64,000 nt of DNA from Inia geoffrensis (GCA_036417435.1 CM070900.1:116390315-116454314); one strand, 5' to 3'; shown: positions 19,685-32,314, counted from the first letter of the stretch. A program made the numbers and translations. The notes: generated by a model not told the origin, from the sequence alone.

Positions 19685-22680
19685 GGACATAAATATTGTG
19701 GCCTAAAAAGCCCACTTCTAGACATCATGGGGGAGGATGCTCATATGGCAATAAGTTCTGAAGGCAGTGAGCTAGGGTGATGTGTGTCAATTACCTACTT
19801 CTTAAAAGGCTCCTTCTTCCATCAGGAATACATACATTTATGTTAATATGGAAAAGAAAAAAAGATCCTACTGTGGAGATTGTGCTATAAACACCTAAAA
19901 TGTGGTAAATGAAATAATAATCACAGTGATGAACTTTATCAAAATTTACATGAAATGAATAATGCAAAGGCAGAGGAAATTATTCTCTACTAGCAGCAGA
20001 AATCCTCTACCCAGCTCCCTCTTAATTTCAAGATTCTTCTAGTGAAGCAGAGTCTGATTATTAGTACTCTATCTTTTTAAAATCAAATCACCTAAGGACG
20101 GAAGCGCTGGTCACAAGGACAGTGAGAAGTGTCTGATTTCTTTGCTGAAGAAATAAATTCCCAAACTAAAAGTTTTGATTTTCCAACCAGGAGGGCAATT
20201 ATTTTCACATATAAATAATTGGCGAGTTTGATCCAATTAAACTGCTGAGTTTATTAACTAGCTATTCTGTAAAATGTAACCCTCAGCTATAATTATTATG
20301 TATAATTATCTCTGTATTTAAGCTACTTTCAGGTATTAAGCCTATATTTAACATGGCTAGCCCTTTGAAATTGGAATCAAAGACCTTTGATCTGGTCAGT
20401 CTTCACCACATGTGTGGGGTATTTCTGTCATGAATTTGCACTTTTACCATCCCTTGAAGGACACTAATGTAGCACTGGGTTCTTTTCAGTTTTGACAGGA
20501 ACATGAAATTCACAGTGAATTAGTAGCATTAATTAAAATTCCTACTAAAATGATTCTGTGTGCCCATGAAAGGATGAGTAGATTTGATGGAACATTCACT
20601 CCTAACTTAAATTGGTAACCGTTAATACACAGGTAAGTTATGCAGTCTTTTCGCTGATTGGGTTCCTTCAGGCAATCTGGCTACAATACATGACTTAATG
20701 CCGCATCCAAAGATGCCTGACTTTGAACTTGTGAATATATAATGGGCAGTCGGGAGCGTGTGTTCCAGGAACACAGTTCTCTTGCTCTAGCACAAGCATA
20801 CTTGCACACAGGAGAGGGGGCAAGTTATCTGACGGTGAAGGCTCTGGGGACAGCCCCTGGCTTCCTGCCCTACCTTCATGTGGCAGTAATTTCCCTACAC
20901 AAGAGGCAGAGGGCCTCTCCTTGACACACGGTGTCTGCCTTGCCTCCCACACACAAACCCACAAGAAAGTCTGACACAGCAAGTGTATTAAGAAAAAAGT
21001 CCTGAGCTGACCACTCCAACTCTGGAGCATGAGTAGTAGCCACTGCCATACTCACGGCAAGAGTTTCACTGCATCCAGTTGGAAGTGGGCATAATAAAAT
21101 TCCTTTATCAAGAGTCCCGGTGGAGTGTTGGCAATTGAGCGCATATTCTCCCCTTGGTAGGAACAACTATGGAACAGCATGAAATCTATGCTTTGGCAGC
21201 AAGGGAGCCTGGTGCTAACATTTTTCTAAACTGAAACAAGACGGATGATTTGGCCTGATACTTACAAGTTATACGATACATTAAATCACCTCTAAAAATA
21301 AAAACAAAAGATTTGAATAAAGGTGTGAATCTTATGAAAGGAGAAGGACGGTTAGACAAGCTTTTCGCCTGTTAAAAAAAAAGTAATTTTAAAGCGTGTT
21401 GAGACGCATGAGTAGAGGAGACTAAAATATAGAATTGTGAACACCTAAGGTGTTCTAGTGTGTTTAGAATTCAAGGACTGAGGGGTCTGGACAAACTCCC
21501 ACAATAATCCAGAGAGCATTTATCTGTAATCAATCAAAAATTTCTCTTATCCAGTAATTTATTACAGAGTTCAGTAAATATCAGGCACAGACCATAGGCA
21601 CTAAACAAACACAAATATAAAAAGAGACCGCCCCCACAAAAATCTATTCACAGATATAAGGTATAAACCCTCTGGATAGCAACAGATAAGCACTAAAAAC
21701 TAGAGAAAATTAGAAAAACTATAGGCATTAAAAAGAAAAATAAATATTCTAGAGAAACGTTCAAAAATCTTTTTCAAATTTCTCAGTGTGTTACTGGGTC
21801 TTCACTTTCTTGCCGCTCTACACCTTGTCAGATGGCTTCATTGGTCAGAGACACTGCCTCAGTTTCCTACAAGGTCAGGATCATTGTTACTTCTCTTCTT
21901 CCTAACTATTGACCCAAAGAAGACAGCCTAGAATAACACAATCACAATGCTTCCTCCCTAAGGAATGTTTTGGGATTTCTTTCCTCAGAATATTGTGCTT
22001 TCTCAAAGAACCCAAATGAGTACAGAGGACAGCTTTGCTTGTGGCCACCACTAACCTCAGTGAGCAGATCCAGAGAAAAGAAAGAAAAACAGGGCAAAGC
22101 TTCCTTTCTCTGAGTTCCCGAGACTTGGTGATAAAGCCACTTCATTACTTGTCGTCTAATTCGATTTCAAGCTGTATTTGATTTGAAAAACACAACGCTT
22201 ATTAGATCACAAACCTGGAGATGATTCATAAAACACAGGACAAAGGTATACAGAGTATGTATGAGCATAGTGCAGAGTGACAAAAATAGAGCATAAAACA
22301 TGTATATCTTTTCCCTAATATGCTCAAGATTTTAAAAGTAAAATGAAGAACCTGTCCATGAGGCTGAAATTGAACCACTCAAACCAGGCTCAATGTTTAT
22401 AAATGAGGAAGAGCCAAACCAATAATAATACTGTGGCATTGATTCTTTATGGTCTCAGTCACACCCACCTCATCACTTAATATATTTCTTCTCCTAAAAT
22501 GTGTTCAATCCTTTTTGACGGCTTGGCTCAGAGCGTAGATAGTGGAGCCAAACCATATCCCTTTGGTTGGTCTTAAGCTTGGCTGGCCTTTCAATGACTT
22601 CCACACATTAAGAGCCCACTCTCACAAAAGGCTTAATATAATAATGAAGCCACCTACCTAACAAGTAATAAGAATCAGCA
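19685..22680. other. Unique sequence, no gene recognised
   Basis: Open minus-strand stretches at 20695-21166 have no recognisable domain. 20150-20400 is AT-rich with TTAATTA/TTATTAA-like elements. Confidence 0.5.
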
Positions 22681-22684
22681 TTTC

Positions 22685-22880
22685 CCGATTAGTCCTGTGA
22701 GCCAGGCACTGTGCATGGAGCCTTACCACGGTGTGTCGCTTAACCCTCACAAGGTGCTGAGGTAGGTAGCATTAGCCCCATTGAACAGATAAGGGACTTG
22801 AGGCCGGGAGGTTAAGACTTTGCCAAGGTCACAGAGTTCGCAAATGGTGGGACCTTGATTCCATCCGTTACGTTCAAATT
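22685..22880 (-). mobile_element. MIR fragment
   Basis: Reverse MIR: GTGAGCCAGGCACTGTGCATGG, ACCCTCACAAGGTGCTGAGG, AACAGATAAGGGACTTGAGG and CCAAGGTCACAGAGTTCGC. Confidence 0.9.
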
Positions 22881-22884
22881 GCTG

Positions 22885-23315
22885 CAGGTTCACAGGCTGT
22901 TGTTCCGCTCTGCTTTGAGGCAAATTTCCTGACAAATTAGTATTGCCACTTCTGGAAATTTGGAAAGCTTCACATCGCTGCATCACGTGAAGACTGGCCA
23001 GCATTTCCTGGGGAGTCTGGGAAACAAACCGCTCACCTTCAGTTAGTACAGAGGTCTAATGTTCACAAACATGCAGTCAATTACTAACACCCCTCTCTCT
23101 GCCACCAGCACCTCCACCAGCAGCAAGAAAAAATTAGGACTGCTGCACACCCACACTGCGGATTATTTTTTTGTGATTAGTGATTTTTTAATTTCTTTTT
23201 TAATGTAGTCAATGGAGTATGAGGGCTCCTGTATGCAAATACTGGGGGAGGGGTTACACACTGTGTGAGTTACCTCAGGCCAAACCCAAAATAGCCCTGG
23301 TTCTCCCATCCCTGA
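22885..23315. other. Unique sequence, no gene recognised
   Basis: Nothing assigned. Confidence 0.45.
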
Positions 23316-23319
23316 ACTT

Positions 23320-23700
23320 CAAAGCCAGCCCCTTCTCCTTGCTGCCGCCACTGCCGCTACCGCTGCAGTGGCTCTGCAGTGGTCACAGGCCGCGCAGCCT
23401 GGGTGGTCCCGCCAACCCAAGCATTTCCCCAAGCCGAGCTGCGGAGCAACCACATGCCTCGTTCTGGGGTGGAGTAGGCAGGGGAGAAAAAGACAGAGCT
23501 GATAAATACACTCTGCCTTCCCCCCAACTACCCCCTGGGGAAGGTCAACTATATACAAGCCGACTGTGCTCACATAAGGCAAAACTTTTCCACAGTACAG
23601 CACTGTCCCGCACTCCCGGGATGTTGCTTCCTGACTACCGTGCGGCGACACGGGAGGCCACGTGGCACTCATTGGTGGGAAGATCATAAAACTGGAAGCA
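23320..23700. other. CpG- and GC-richer block of unknown role
   Basis: CpG dinucleotides cluster here outside any SINE, including CTGCCGCCACTGCCGCTACC near 23341-23360, several GCG/CCG sites and an E-box CACGTG near 23659. Long open frames run on both strands (156 codons forward from 23219, 176 codons reverse from 23849) but look like chance: low-complexity, no domain, overlapping in opposite directions. It could be a weak CpG island or an old unrecognised element. Confidence 0.35.
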
Positions 23701-25685
23701 AAGAGGCCCAAGTTCTGACTCCAGCTATCATTCACAAGCCCAGATTCCCAGCGTTCTATGCCCACCTCTGATATGCCTCCGGGTATTGGGCACAGGGGCT
23801 TATTAGTTTGTTTCCTGACCATGGCAAAAATATAAAATATTTCTCCCAAATTTCCTCAGCCCCTGACTCTATTAGAAAGCACTGATTTGCAGCAAGCAAG
23901 TTTCAGTCCTCAAGAGAATTCAGCTGGAAATCAGCTTTCGCATCTTTCAGAGAGCAGACAGGAGGTTTCGGGGAGGACCTAAGCTCACCTCAGGCATATC
24001 TCTTCTGTGGAGGGAGAACAGGTTTTTACACTTGGGATGACTTTTCAGGGGAATCAGGAACTGAGCAGTGACATTATCCCTGCTGTGCATTGGAGAATCC
24101 TCTTTCTCCGGCCTGTTATGGGGCTTTCATCTGAGGGACATCATCTGGAAAAGCCTGGGAGAAACAGAGAACCACGAGCCTATGCAGCTCTGGGGGGAGT
24201 TTCTTTTCTTTATGAAACTCACAAAGGAATCAGTCCTAGGATCTGAAAGAATACTAAGGTTTTTTAAACTAAAAAAAAAATTAAAAAAAAAAAAAAGGCC
24301 TCTGGATGTTCCAAGACCACAGGCTACAGAGTGGGGAGGAAGAACTGGCTTTTCTTTGAAACTAGAAAATCCATTTGGCACCTTTGTCCAACAGACACAA
24401 GGAAAAGATCCCGTGATCATAAGTTGTTTTATCTAATTTTTTCCCTCCTGGTTTCCTTTGTTGTGAGTTCCAAGCTGCTTTACACCTTTCCATCCTTTAC
24501 AACTATTGAATCTCTTCTACAGATCTGTAAAAATAAACAGGCCATTTCCAGATTACCAGCCAGCGACACCACATCCTGTGTTGGAGCTGATGATAAATAA
24601 GAGTGAGGCAGGTAGTCCCCCAGACACATCTGGGAAGCATCCTCTTCTCTGAACAGAAGCACACAGCATTCAGTTCTAGCCAAAGCTTGTTTGGCCTGTG
24701 GTCTGCTGAGTTGAAATGGTTATGCTATTTTATTTTTTTCTCTGAATCTAACGATTATGTTTTTCCTCTGACATTTTTCCTTTTCTAAAATTTTGATATA
24801 TAAAAAAATAATCCCTTGGGGGAAACTCTATTGGCTCTAGCCATGAATCCCAGGTGCTTTCTAATTAGCTTTAAAACTTATTTTAGAAAAACTTCAAGTC
24901 AAAGACAGCTAAAGCAACCAGCAGCCACAGTTTGGGCTAATTAACTGTTCTGGTAACATCTAGTGACTAGAAACGGTGGTCTCAAATATTCTGTGATGAT
25001 GTAGCCACTCAGGATCTTATCTGCTCTTTTAACTTTTTTTCAATTAATCAGCTTTATAATGATTAACAACGCGAAATTATTTTTAGCTCTAGTTCTTATT
25101 TACTCTTCCATTTATGTATTCTTCACTTTCTCCCATTTAAATCCTCCAATCTCTGCTTAAAACACAGGAATTTCATGAAACCAGCATCACTCCCTCTGCT
25201 CCCCAAACATGTGCAAACATACACAGAGGGTGTACATGTAGGGAATAATCTTTCTTTCACATCCTGAATTTAGCATCCTCAGAAGCAAGGGCAGACAGAA
25301 GATAGGCAAAGAAAGGGAAGAGAATTGTCAGAACTCGCACTTTGCTCCCTAGAATCTTAAGCCTTCCATCTGTAAAGGTTCTGTGATGCGTGCTCCCATC
25401 TGCCCTTTTGAAGGCCAGCTGCTAGCTTCTGTGCAGATATAAGGTGGAGGAATCAGGAATCAGCCTCAAGGAAGCCCAGATTTACATATCATAGGACCGT
25501 AAGGGGAATTTTTAAAGATACATGTTTACCACTCTTTTCTAAAATCCAGAGAGCTCTGCAGGCCAATGCTGGCTATAAGACCTACATGAAACAAACTATC
25601 ATTTTTCTGATACATTCATCACCAGTCAGAAGGTTAAATTGAGATTTCCTGGTAAAGCAAGAAAACAGCTCTAAAAGTTGAACTA
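23701..25685. other. Unique sequence, no gene recognised
   Basis: An A-rich tract lies at 24270-24297. 24930-25090 is AT-rich with TTAATTAAC- and CAATTAATCAG-type sites. Confidence 0.5.
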
Positions 25686-25689
25686 AAAT

Positions 25690-25835
25690 GAATAAATATG
25701 ACTACAACAATAGAAACACCAAATGAACATTTTAGTCCTTATTTTCTGCCAGACACTGAGCTAGGGATTTCTGCATGTGTTATCTCAGCTGAGCATTATA
25801 AACACGCTCTGTCCTCTCATTCTGTTCTCCAATTA
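25690..25835 (-). mobile_element. MIR fragment
   Basis: Reverse MIR part only: TCTGCCAGACACTGAGCTAGG, GCATGTGTTATCTCAGCTGA and GCATTATAAACACGCTC. Confidence 0.7.
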
Positions 25836-25839
25836 TCCC

Positions 25840-27455
25840 CCCAGGCCGGCCTGCCATATGCCCACCTCCTGCACAGAGATGTGGAATAAGGCAAGACCTT
25901 TATACACAAGCACACCAGACCAGTCCAAATCCACCCTGAGAACTTCCACAGCCCTAATCTCAATGCATTACTTCCTAGTGGGAGGAAAAGAGCTCCGTAT
26001 TTGTCAAAAAGAAAAGTCTCGGTGTTTGTCTGCCTTTTCCAGGTGCACGTTCTTCAAATTTCTGGGAGTATTTTATCTACACAAGGAGGAACACTCTAGT
26101 GTCTGGATCAATATCTGTAAAAGCTTTTAAGCTGTAAAAACCATGATCTTCAGCACTCAATATATTCCGACAAGACCACCCTCTATGTCAAGTGAAGTGG
26201 GTAAATTCTTAGGTAGGGATTTTTAGACTCACTCCTTGCCTACGAGCTCTTTCAGTGGAAAAGTCCGTAATCATTAACCTAATACAAAGGGACAGGCATT
26301 CCCAATTATATAGTTTTAATTCCCTATTAAGTCCAACCAGCACAAACTTCATCACTACTTTGTAGTGTTGCTAACTAATGAGCTGAATTTGGGCAGCCCA
26401 TTAATCTTAATTTTGTCAACATTAATTTTTTTCCCTGGGTTTTGAATGGAGCTAAAATTAGCATTTTTGTTGTTGTTTTGGGGTTTTTTTTTAGTATAAC
26501 CTCCATTTCAACTTCCTGCTACTGGATATTTTATTACAACAAACAGCTCTATCCTTGACCAGGGTCTAAAAAGAACTCAGAAGAGTTCTGGGAATAATGG
26601 TCCCACCTCTCATCTTGTTTCACACACTTCCCCTGTCCCTTCTGGGACACGGAGCCGCCATTGACTTCTAAGGAAATTCACTTGAGGCTCAATTAAAACT
26701 ACAGAGCACAGAGAAGAAGAGGCATGTCCTCACCTTTTCCTCCCCAGTAAGATCTGTTTCCAGGACCAATCCTATATAGGAGGACTTTTGAGGGCTTATG
26801 GTATGAGACAAAACTTGGAAGTTCAACCCAGCTCTCACTCATCTGACAACTGCTGGTTCATCTCAAGTTTCTCTCATAAGTGCAAACGCCTAAAAATTAA
26901 AACTGAAAGGCTCTCTCCCACAAAGAAAGTACTCATGGCTTCCAATTTTCCCCCAACTCTCTCTGGCTTCTTAGTCATTGCCATTTAGCAAACACGGCTT
27001 AGGGAATAGCAGTTTTATTAGTGTAAGAGACATGGGGTATAAACTACACTCTGTTTAGGTAAGCTACCTGATGTCACTTCACATCACCCGTTTTCTCACT
27101 GTGGGCTCTCTTCAGCATGTTCTCACTCAAAACCGGATATACACTCTATCTTTCTTCCCTTTTTTCTCTCTGATAGCATATTCTAGAAGGCTTTGAGCCC
27201 CTTCCGCTTATTATCCTCAGGTCTACCACACTGGAGCCTCCAAGACTCTCTCTTCCTTTCTATACTGGACCCCTTCAGTCTGTTGCCATTACTTCATATT
27301 TCTGCTGATAAAATACCGATCCAATCACTGAGCATCATCTGCTCACTTATGACAAACAAACAATCACATTTCTTCTTCTAAAGCATCCTGACATTTATCA
27401 CTTTCCTTCAATTTCATGTTACTTACTTAAAGTCTAAAAGCAGTCACCAAATCAG
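25840..27455. other. Unique sequence, no gene recognised
   Basis: 26270-26440 is AT-rich with several ATTAAT-type sites. Nothing assigned. Confidence 0.45.
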
Positions 27456-27460
27456 TCTTG

Positions 27461-27487
27461 CGGTGGGGGGTGGGGGTGGGGGTGGGC
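27461..27487. repeat. G-rich low-complexity tract
   Basis: GGTGGGGGGTGGGGGTGGGG-type sequence with four or more G-runs, so a G-quadruplex is possible. Confidence 0.85.
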
Positions 27488-27529
27488 AGAAAGCATTTCC
27501 ATGCCGAAGGCTATACTTGTGGTGATGAG

Positions 27530-27835
27530 GAATAAAGGCCTCAAAGTCAGCAGCAGACAGCCAGGTAGAAATCTCAGTTCTGCTGTGTACCACCTGGGTG
27601 TCCTTGGGCACATCAGCAGCAGACAGCCAGGCAGAAATCTCAGTTCTGCTGTGTACCACCTGGGTGTCCTTGGGCACATGTATAAGCTCTCTGTGCCTCC
27701 TTTTCTCCCACCTGCAAACTGAACGTAGCATTGTCTCTACTTCACAGGGTAGTTGTAGAGATGAAACGAGATCCTGTGTGTAAACCCTTAGCACAGTGCC
27801 GGGTGGAAAATAAATTCTTAATAAATGTTAACGAC
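27530..27835 (+). mobile_element. MIR with an internal tandem duplication
   Basis: Forward MIR landmarks: AATCTCAGTTCTGCTGTGTA, TGGGTGTCCTTGGGCACAT, AAGCTCTCTGTGCCTCC, CACCTGCAAACTGAACG, AGGGTAGTTGTAGAGATG and AGCACAGTGCCGGGTGG. The first half of the core occurs twice because of a 66-bp tandem duplication at 27548-27679. Confidence 0.92.
27548..27679. repeat. 66-bp tandem duplication
   Basis: Copy 1 is 27548-27613 and copy 2 is 27614-27679. They differ at one base (T at 27566, C at 27632). Unit start: cagcagcagacagccagg. Confidence 0.97.
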
Positions 27836-27967
27836 AAAAGAAAAACATACAACATTGTTTTAACTGAAGGTTACATCAGTCCCCAATTGCAGTTTGAGAA
27901 TAATTATCCTACTGTACCACCCTATTTGCAGGAACATTTTATTCTGTAGTATGAGGAACATGGAAAG

Positions 27968-28018
27968 GTATGCATATATGTATGTGTGTGTATATATATA
28001 CACATATATATGTATATT
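27968..28018. repeat. TA/TG microsatellite
   Basis: A mixed TATG, TG and TATATA run with a near-palindromic centre (GTATATATATACAC). Confidence 0.85.
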
Positions 28019-28019
28019 T

Positions 28020-28858
28020 GGACATATTTGTACATGTCTTCTTTAAACTTCTCTTTTACTGACCTGCCTCATGCAATAGATGCCTACTTTTCATGACATG
28101 CTGTCAATCAGCACTGTGAAAGCTAGGAAGAGGTAGGAAACAGAGAATTAAAGCTGAGCCTTGAAACATGGGCCTATTGGGACCAAATAAAAGAAGTAAG
28201 GTGAACATAACTAGCAGGGAAGTTTCAGAAACAGTGGCTCCAGAGTCTGGACAGACTTGAGCACATTCAGCAGACAGTTAGGTTCTGAATTCTGCCAGAG
28301 CAGAGCAGGAATATTTCATACCTACACCTGACGGAAGACAGAGCGGGATCAGCTTACGTTGGGTTCACAGGGTGTGGGCTTTCACTTTGAATCTGCTGTT
28401 TTGGTCCCTGTGTAACAGCAAAGTTTCATCTGGAGAACTGTCTCCTAGCAATTGACAATGGTTCATTAGGACTCTGTGTTGAGGATTCTGAGGCCACTGG
28501 CTCTTAGGGAAACAAAGCATGGCTGATTATTAATGTCTGCCATGAGGAAGGAGAAAGAGGTAGCCTACATGCTTTATGTCTGCCATCCAGGCAATGTAAA
28601 CAATCGAGGTCAAGGAGGGCGATTTTAGCCAAAGAGTGACATGATAAAAGAGATGTTTTAAAGAGATTAATTTGGCAACAGATCATAGGACAGGCTGCTG
28701 AGAGAAGAGAAGAGGCAAGAAAACCACTTTGGAAACTTCTCCCGAAACCAGGACAGCAACCACGAAAACATAAAAGAAGGAATACATTTAAGAGACTGTA
28801 AGAACAAATCGATATACTTAGCCTGACTTCTAAAGAGCCTTTAAACTGAGAGAGGGCA
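28020..28858. other. Unique sequence, no gene recognised
   Basis: Near 28130-28690 wording such as GAGCCTTGAAACATGGG, AGTGACATGATAAAAGAG and GCTGCTGAGAGAAGAGAAG recalls a very diverged reverse-strand L2, but this is too weak to call. Confidence 0.4.
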
Positions 28859-28861
28859 TTT

Positions 28862-29780
28862 TTTAACAGACTTTATTTTTTAGAGCAGTTTTGGGTTCAC
28901 AGTAATATGGAGCAGAAGGTACAGAGATTTCCCACACCTCTTGACCCCAACACATGCATAAGCCTCCCCATTATCAACATTCCCCTACCACAGTGGCACA
29001 TTTGTTACAATTGATGAAGCTACACTGACACATCACAGCCACCTAAAGTCCACAGTACACATTAGGGTTCACTCTTGGAGCTACACATTCTGTGCGTTTG
29101 CACAAATGTTTAGTGACATGTATCCACCATTATAGTATCATACAGTGTAGTTTCACTGCCCTAAAAATCTTCTGTGCTCCGCCTGTTCCCTCCCCACTAG
29201 CCCCTGGCAACCATTGATCTTTTCACTGTCTCCACAGCTTCACCTTTTCCAGAATGTCACATAGTTTGAGTCATACAGTACATAGATTTTCAGGTCGGCT
29301 TCTTTCACTTAGTAATATGCACTTAATTTTTCTCCATTAGAATGAGCTTGATAGCTCATTTCTTTTTTAGTGCTGAATAATATCCGTTGTCTGGATGTAC
29401 AAAAAGTTATTTATCCATTTACTAAAGGACACCTTGGTTGCTTCCAAGTTTTGGCAGTTATAGAATAAAGCTGCTATAAACATCCATGTGCAGTTTTTTG
29501 TGTGGACATAAGTTTATAAGTCTTTGGGGTAAATTATGAAGGAGCTCAATTGCTGGATCATATGGTAAGAGTATGTTTAGTTATGCAAGAAACTGACAAC
29601 TTATCTTCCAAAGTGACTACCATTTTGCATTCCAACCAGTAATGAATGCAAGTTCCTATTGTTTCACATCCTCTCCAGCATTTGTGGTCAGTATTCTGGA
29701 TTTTGGCCATTCTAATAGGCATGTAGTGGTTTCTCGTTGTTTTAATTTGCATTTCCCTGATGACATACGACGTGGAGCAG
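28862..29780 (-). mobile_element. L1 3' end fragment, reverse orientation
   Basis: Reverse-strand L1 text: CAGTTTTGGGTTCACAGTAA, a 3' UTR, then the ORF2 C-terminal coding region in reverse. The minus-strand frame at 29752-29558 begins MQIKTTRNHYMPIRMAKIQN, the classical ORF2 end. CCATTCTAATAGGCATGTAG and TTTGCATTTCCCTGATGACA (29745-29765) mark the 5' side. It is older than the L1 at 1-2379 and of a different 3' UTR type. No complete frame is left. Confidence 0.92.
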
Positions 29781-29784
29781 AGTT

Positions 29785-31635
29785 AAGGCGTTTTGATTCT
29801 TGAGAAGGGTATCATTTTGTCTAGTTCTTCCAATAGCAAAGATTTGTTTATTTCATTCATCCATTACCAAGCATTGTCACCTAGCAGACAGCGAAGTAAG
29901 AGGGTATTTGAACCACAGTACAGGTGAATTCTGACAAATAATAGCTAAGGAAACATGTGGATGAGGTTTATTTCTAACATCAGTGAGTATTTTGGTAAAT
30001 ATGGTAAAAGCTTTTTCCTGGTGAAGCAGAGGCCACCCAGAGGGAGTCAATGACCTTGGGCAGAGGTGTTGGAAGATACTAAACATAATCTTGCCTTCTT
30101 CATAATTTTGACCAGCAGCTCTGGCCCTGCCTTAGTCACCCACTTTTGTCTCTCCATCTTGTGTGCACTTGTACAAGGTACCTCATGGCAGTTATGCCAG
30201 AAGTAAAGCCAGAGCGCATTTTAAGGACAAGTCTCTAAAAGCCTCCTGGAGGATAGGGCAGAGGGAAAGAAGGAATACTGTTTATAATCACTGACACTGA
30301 AAAATGTATTTATTTGTTATTTTACTGAGGGACCACTCTATATGAAGCTATGAATTAAAAACAATTTCAAAAGTACAGGAATGACATAGAGCCTCCAAAA
30401 CCATATACCCTTCCTAGAAGAAAAAAACGCATGTTTATTAAAATTAAGGAATACAGCAAGAGATGGCATAGGCCCTATATAGCAAATATCCCTGCCTTGT
30501 ACCAAGCCAGTAATAGTCTTACATATGCTGCCAGTCGGGTGAATAAAAGTATGACTTGGGGGACAGGAATAACCATTCACATAAGTGCTGAATCACAGAG
30601 ATTTCCCCAAGCTTGGGCAAATGCTAGGCAAGAGGGAATAACAAATGAAGAGATGCTGTTTGGAGAAGAATGGGCCCTGACTGGGGCTCCCGCCTTCCTG
30701 CACAAATGTGTTGATTATGTGACTCCAACTAGGCTGAGGGAAAGATGGTTGGAACATTTCCTTAGACAATGGCCTGATTGAAAGGTCACTTCCTGCCACT
30801 TTCCATATCCCTGAGGGGAAATCCCATGCTGGCTCCAGTACACAGTGATGGCTATGTTGAAAGCCAGGCTTCTGAACAAATGCCTGCCTGCCACAGTCAC
30901 TGGCCTCTACTTTGGGGTTTAGAGATGAATTAAAGATAAGTATTCATGCTTAAATGTCCACTCAAACATAATGCAATCTGTACAATTTTCAATTCACAAC
31001 CATTGCAGAGTAGCCGTGAGTGTTTTTCTATACTTCGTTGACCCAATGATTTTTCATACCATCTAAGAAACAGAAATTCCTCACTCCCAAATGAGCAACA
31101 TTTTGAACTCAACCCTGACCCTAATATGATAAAAATCTGTGCCGTTGAAAAGAAACATAAAGTGTTTTGTTGTTTTGTTCTGTCTCTTCCCCTGAAAGCC
31201 ATCCAAGGGCAGAATCCTGTTGCCTGTGTTCACAATGAATATGACATAGAGAGAACATGATATTTTAGACAGAGCTTTCAGAAAACTCTATATAAGGACA
31301 AAAAGAAACATTTGATGCTGAATTCTTTCCTAATTTAAGACATTTTGAGTCCAGTTTTTATTTATTTATTTTTTAAAGGAATAAGACAAATTCCAGGACA
31401 AATGCTCCTGGGATTTCTTGTGTGAGCTGAACGTAGTGATGAGCAGACATTGTCTAAGTCATTGCAGGAAACCTAGATAACCTAAATGTTCCCTCTGTGT
31501 GCCCAGCCAGCAACACCCTGCAAAAAAGATCTCACCCCTTCCCCAGCTGCATCCACACTCCCTGAATTCTGACATATTTCAGTACCCTAGCATTTCAAAC
31601 ATGTTGGTGTGTTATTTTGAAATGGCTCTCACATT
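29785..31635. other. Unique sequence, no gene recognised
   Basis: A 116-codon forward frame at 30431-30781 has no domain that I recognise and no flanking splice or CpG context. Confidence 0.5.
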
Positions 31636-31639
31636 ATTT

Positions 31640-32130
31640 CGTGGGAACATTTAATAATCGAATGCAATGCTTATCAAAGCAGATGATCTGCAACAGAATC
31701 ACCTGGCGTTGTTTTTTTTTTTTTTTTTTAATATATAAATTTATTTATTTTGGGCTACATTGTGTCTTCTTCGCTGCACACAGGCTTTCTCTAGTTGCAG
31801 TGGCTGGGGGGCGCTATTCTTTGTTGCAGTGTGCGGGCTTCTTATTGTGGTGGCTTCTCTTGTTGCGGAGCACGGGCTCTAGGCGCACGGGCTTCGGTAG
31901 TTGTGGCACTCAGGCTCAGTAGTTGTGGCTCGTGGGCTTATTTGCTCTGCTGCATGTGGGATCTTCCCAGACCAGGGTTCAAACCCGTGTCCCCTGCATT
32001 GGCAGGCAGATTCTTAACCACTGCGCCACCAGCGAAGTCCACCTGGCATTTTTTTTAAATGCAGATTCTTGAGCCCCTGCCTGAAATGTGGAACATCTAT
32101 GCGAGAGGCCTGGGTATCTGCAATGTTAGA
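31640..32130. mobile_element. MER5-like hAT MITE split by a SINE
   Basis: Left part 31640-31710 contains AGCAGATGATCTGCAACAGAATCACCTGG. Right part 32041-32130 contains AAATGCAGATTCTTGAGCCCC and GGGTATCTGCAATG. Joined across the SINE they read like a MER5-type hAT-Charlie element. The far ends are degraded. Confidence 0.65.
31711..32040 (-). mobile_element. tRNA-derived CHR SINE, long form
   Basis: Reverse copy: a T-run and AATATATAAATTTATTTATTTTGG tail at the left, then GCTTTCTCTAGTTGCAGTGG, repeated GTTGTGGCTCGTGGGC-type units, and the promoter end CACTGCGCCACCAGCGAAG at the right. Flanks acctggc (31701-31707 and 32041-32047) form the start of the target duplication. Confidence 0.95.
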
Positions 32131-32139
32131 GAAAATCCT

Positions 32140-32312
32140 GTGGTTTGGATCCACAGCGTAAAGAATCCTGGACTCCAACTATAGTCTTAGTTCCACGATT
32201 CACCATTCACTGTAGACTTTCAGCCAGTCATTTAATCTCTGGACTCAAGTTTTTTCAACTGTAACATAGGATTATTGTGAAATAGCATATGCAAAAGTAC
32301 TCATACATTTAA
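32140..32312 (+). mobile_element. MIR fragment
   Basis: Forward MIR: GTAAAGAATCCTGGACTCC, GTCATTTAATCTCTGGACTC, TTCAACTGTAACATAGGATT and TATTGTGAAATAGCATATGC. Confidence 0.82.
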
Positions 32313-32314
32313 AA

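Noticed and set aside
20695..21166. Reverse open frames that could be an LTR or pseudogene
   Set aside because: No LTR end signals or protein similarity that I can support.
23219..23849. Long overlapping open frames (156 codons forward, 176 codons reverse)
   Set aside because: They overlap in opposite directions, lack any domain, and the GC-richer composition alone explains fewer stops.
30431..30781. 116-codon forward open frame
   Set aside because: No recognisable domain, no splice or promoter context, length within chance for this amount of sequence.
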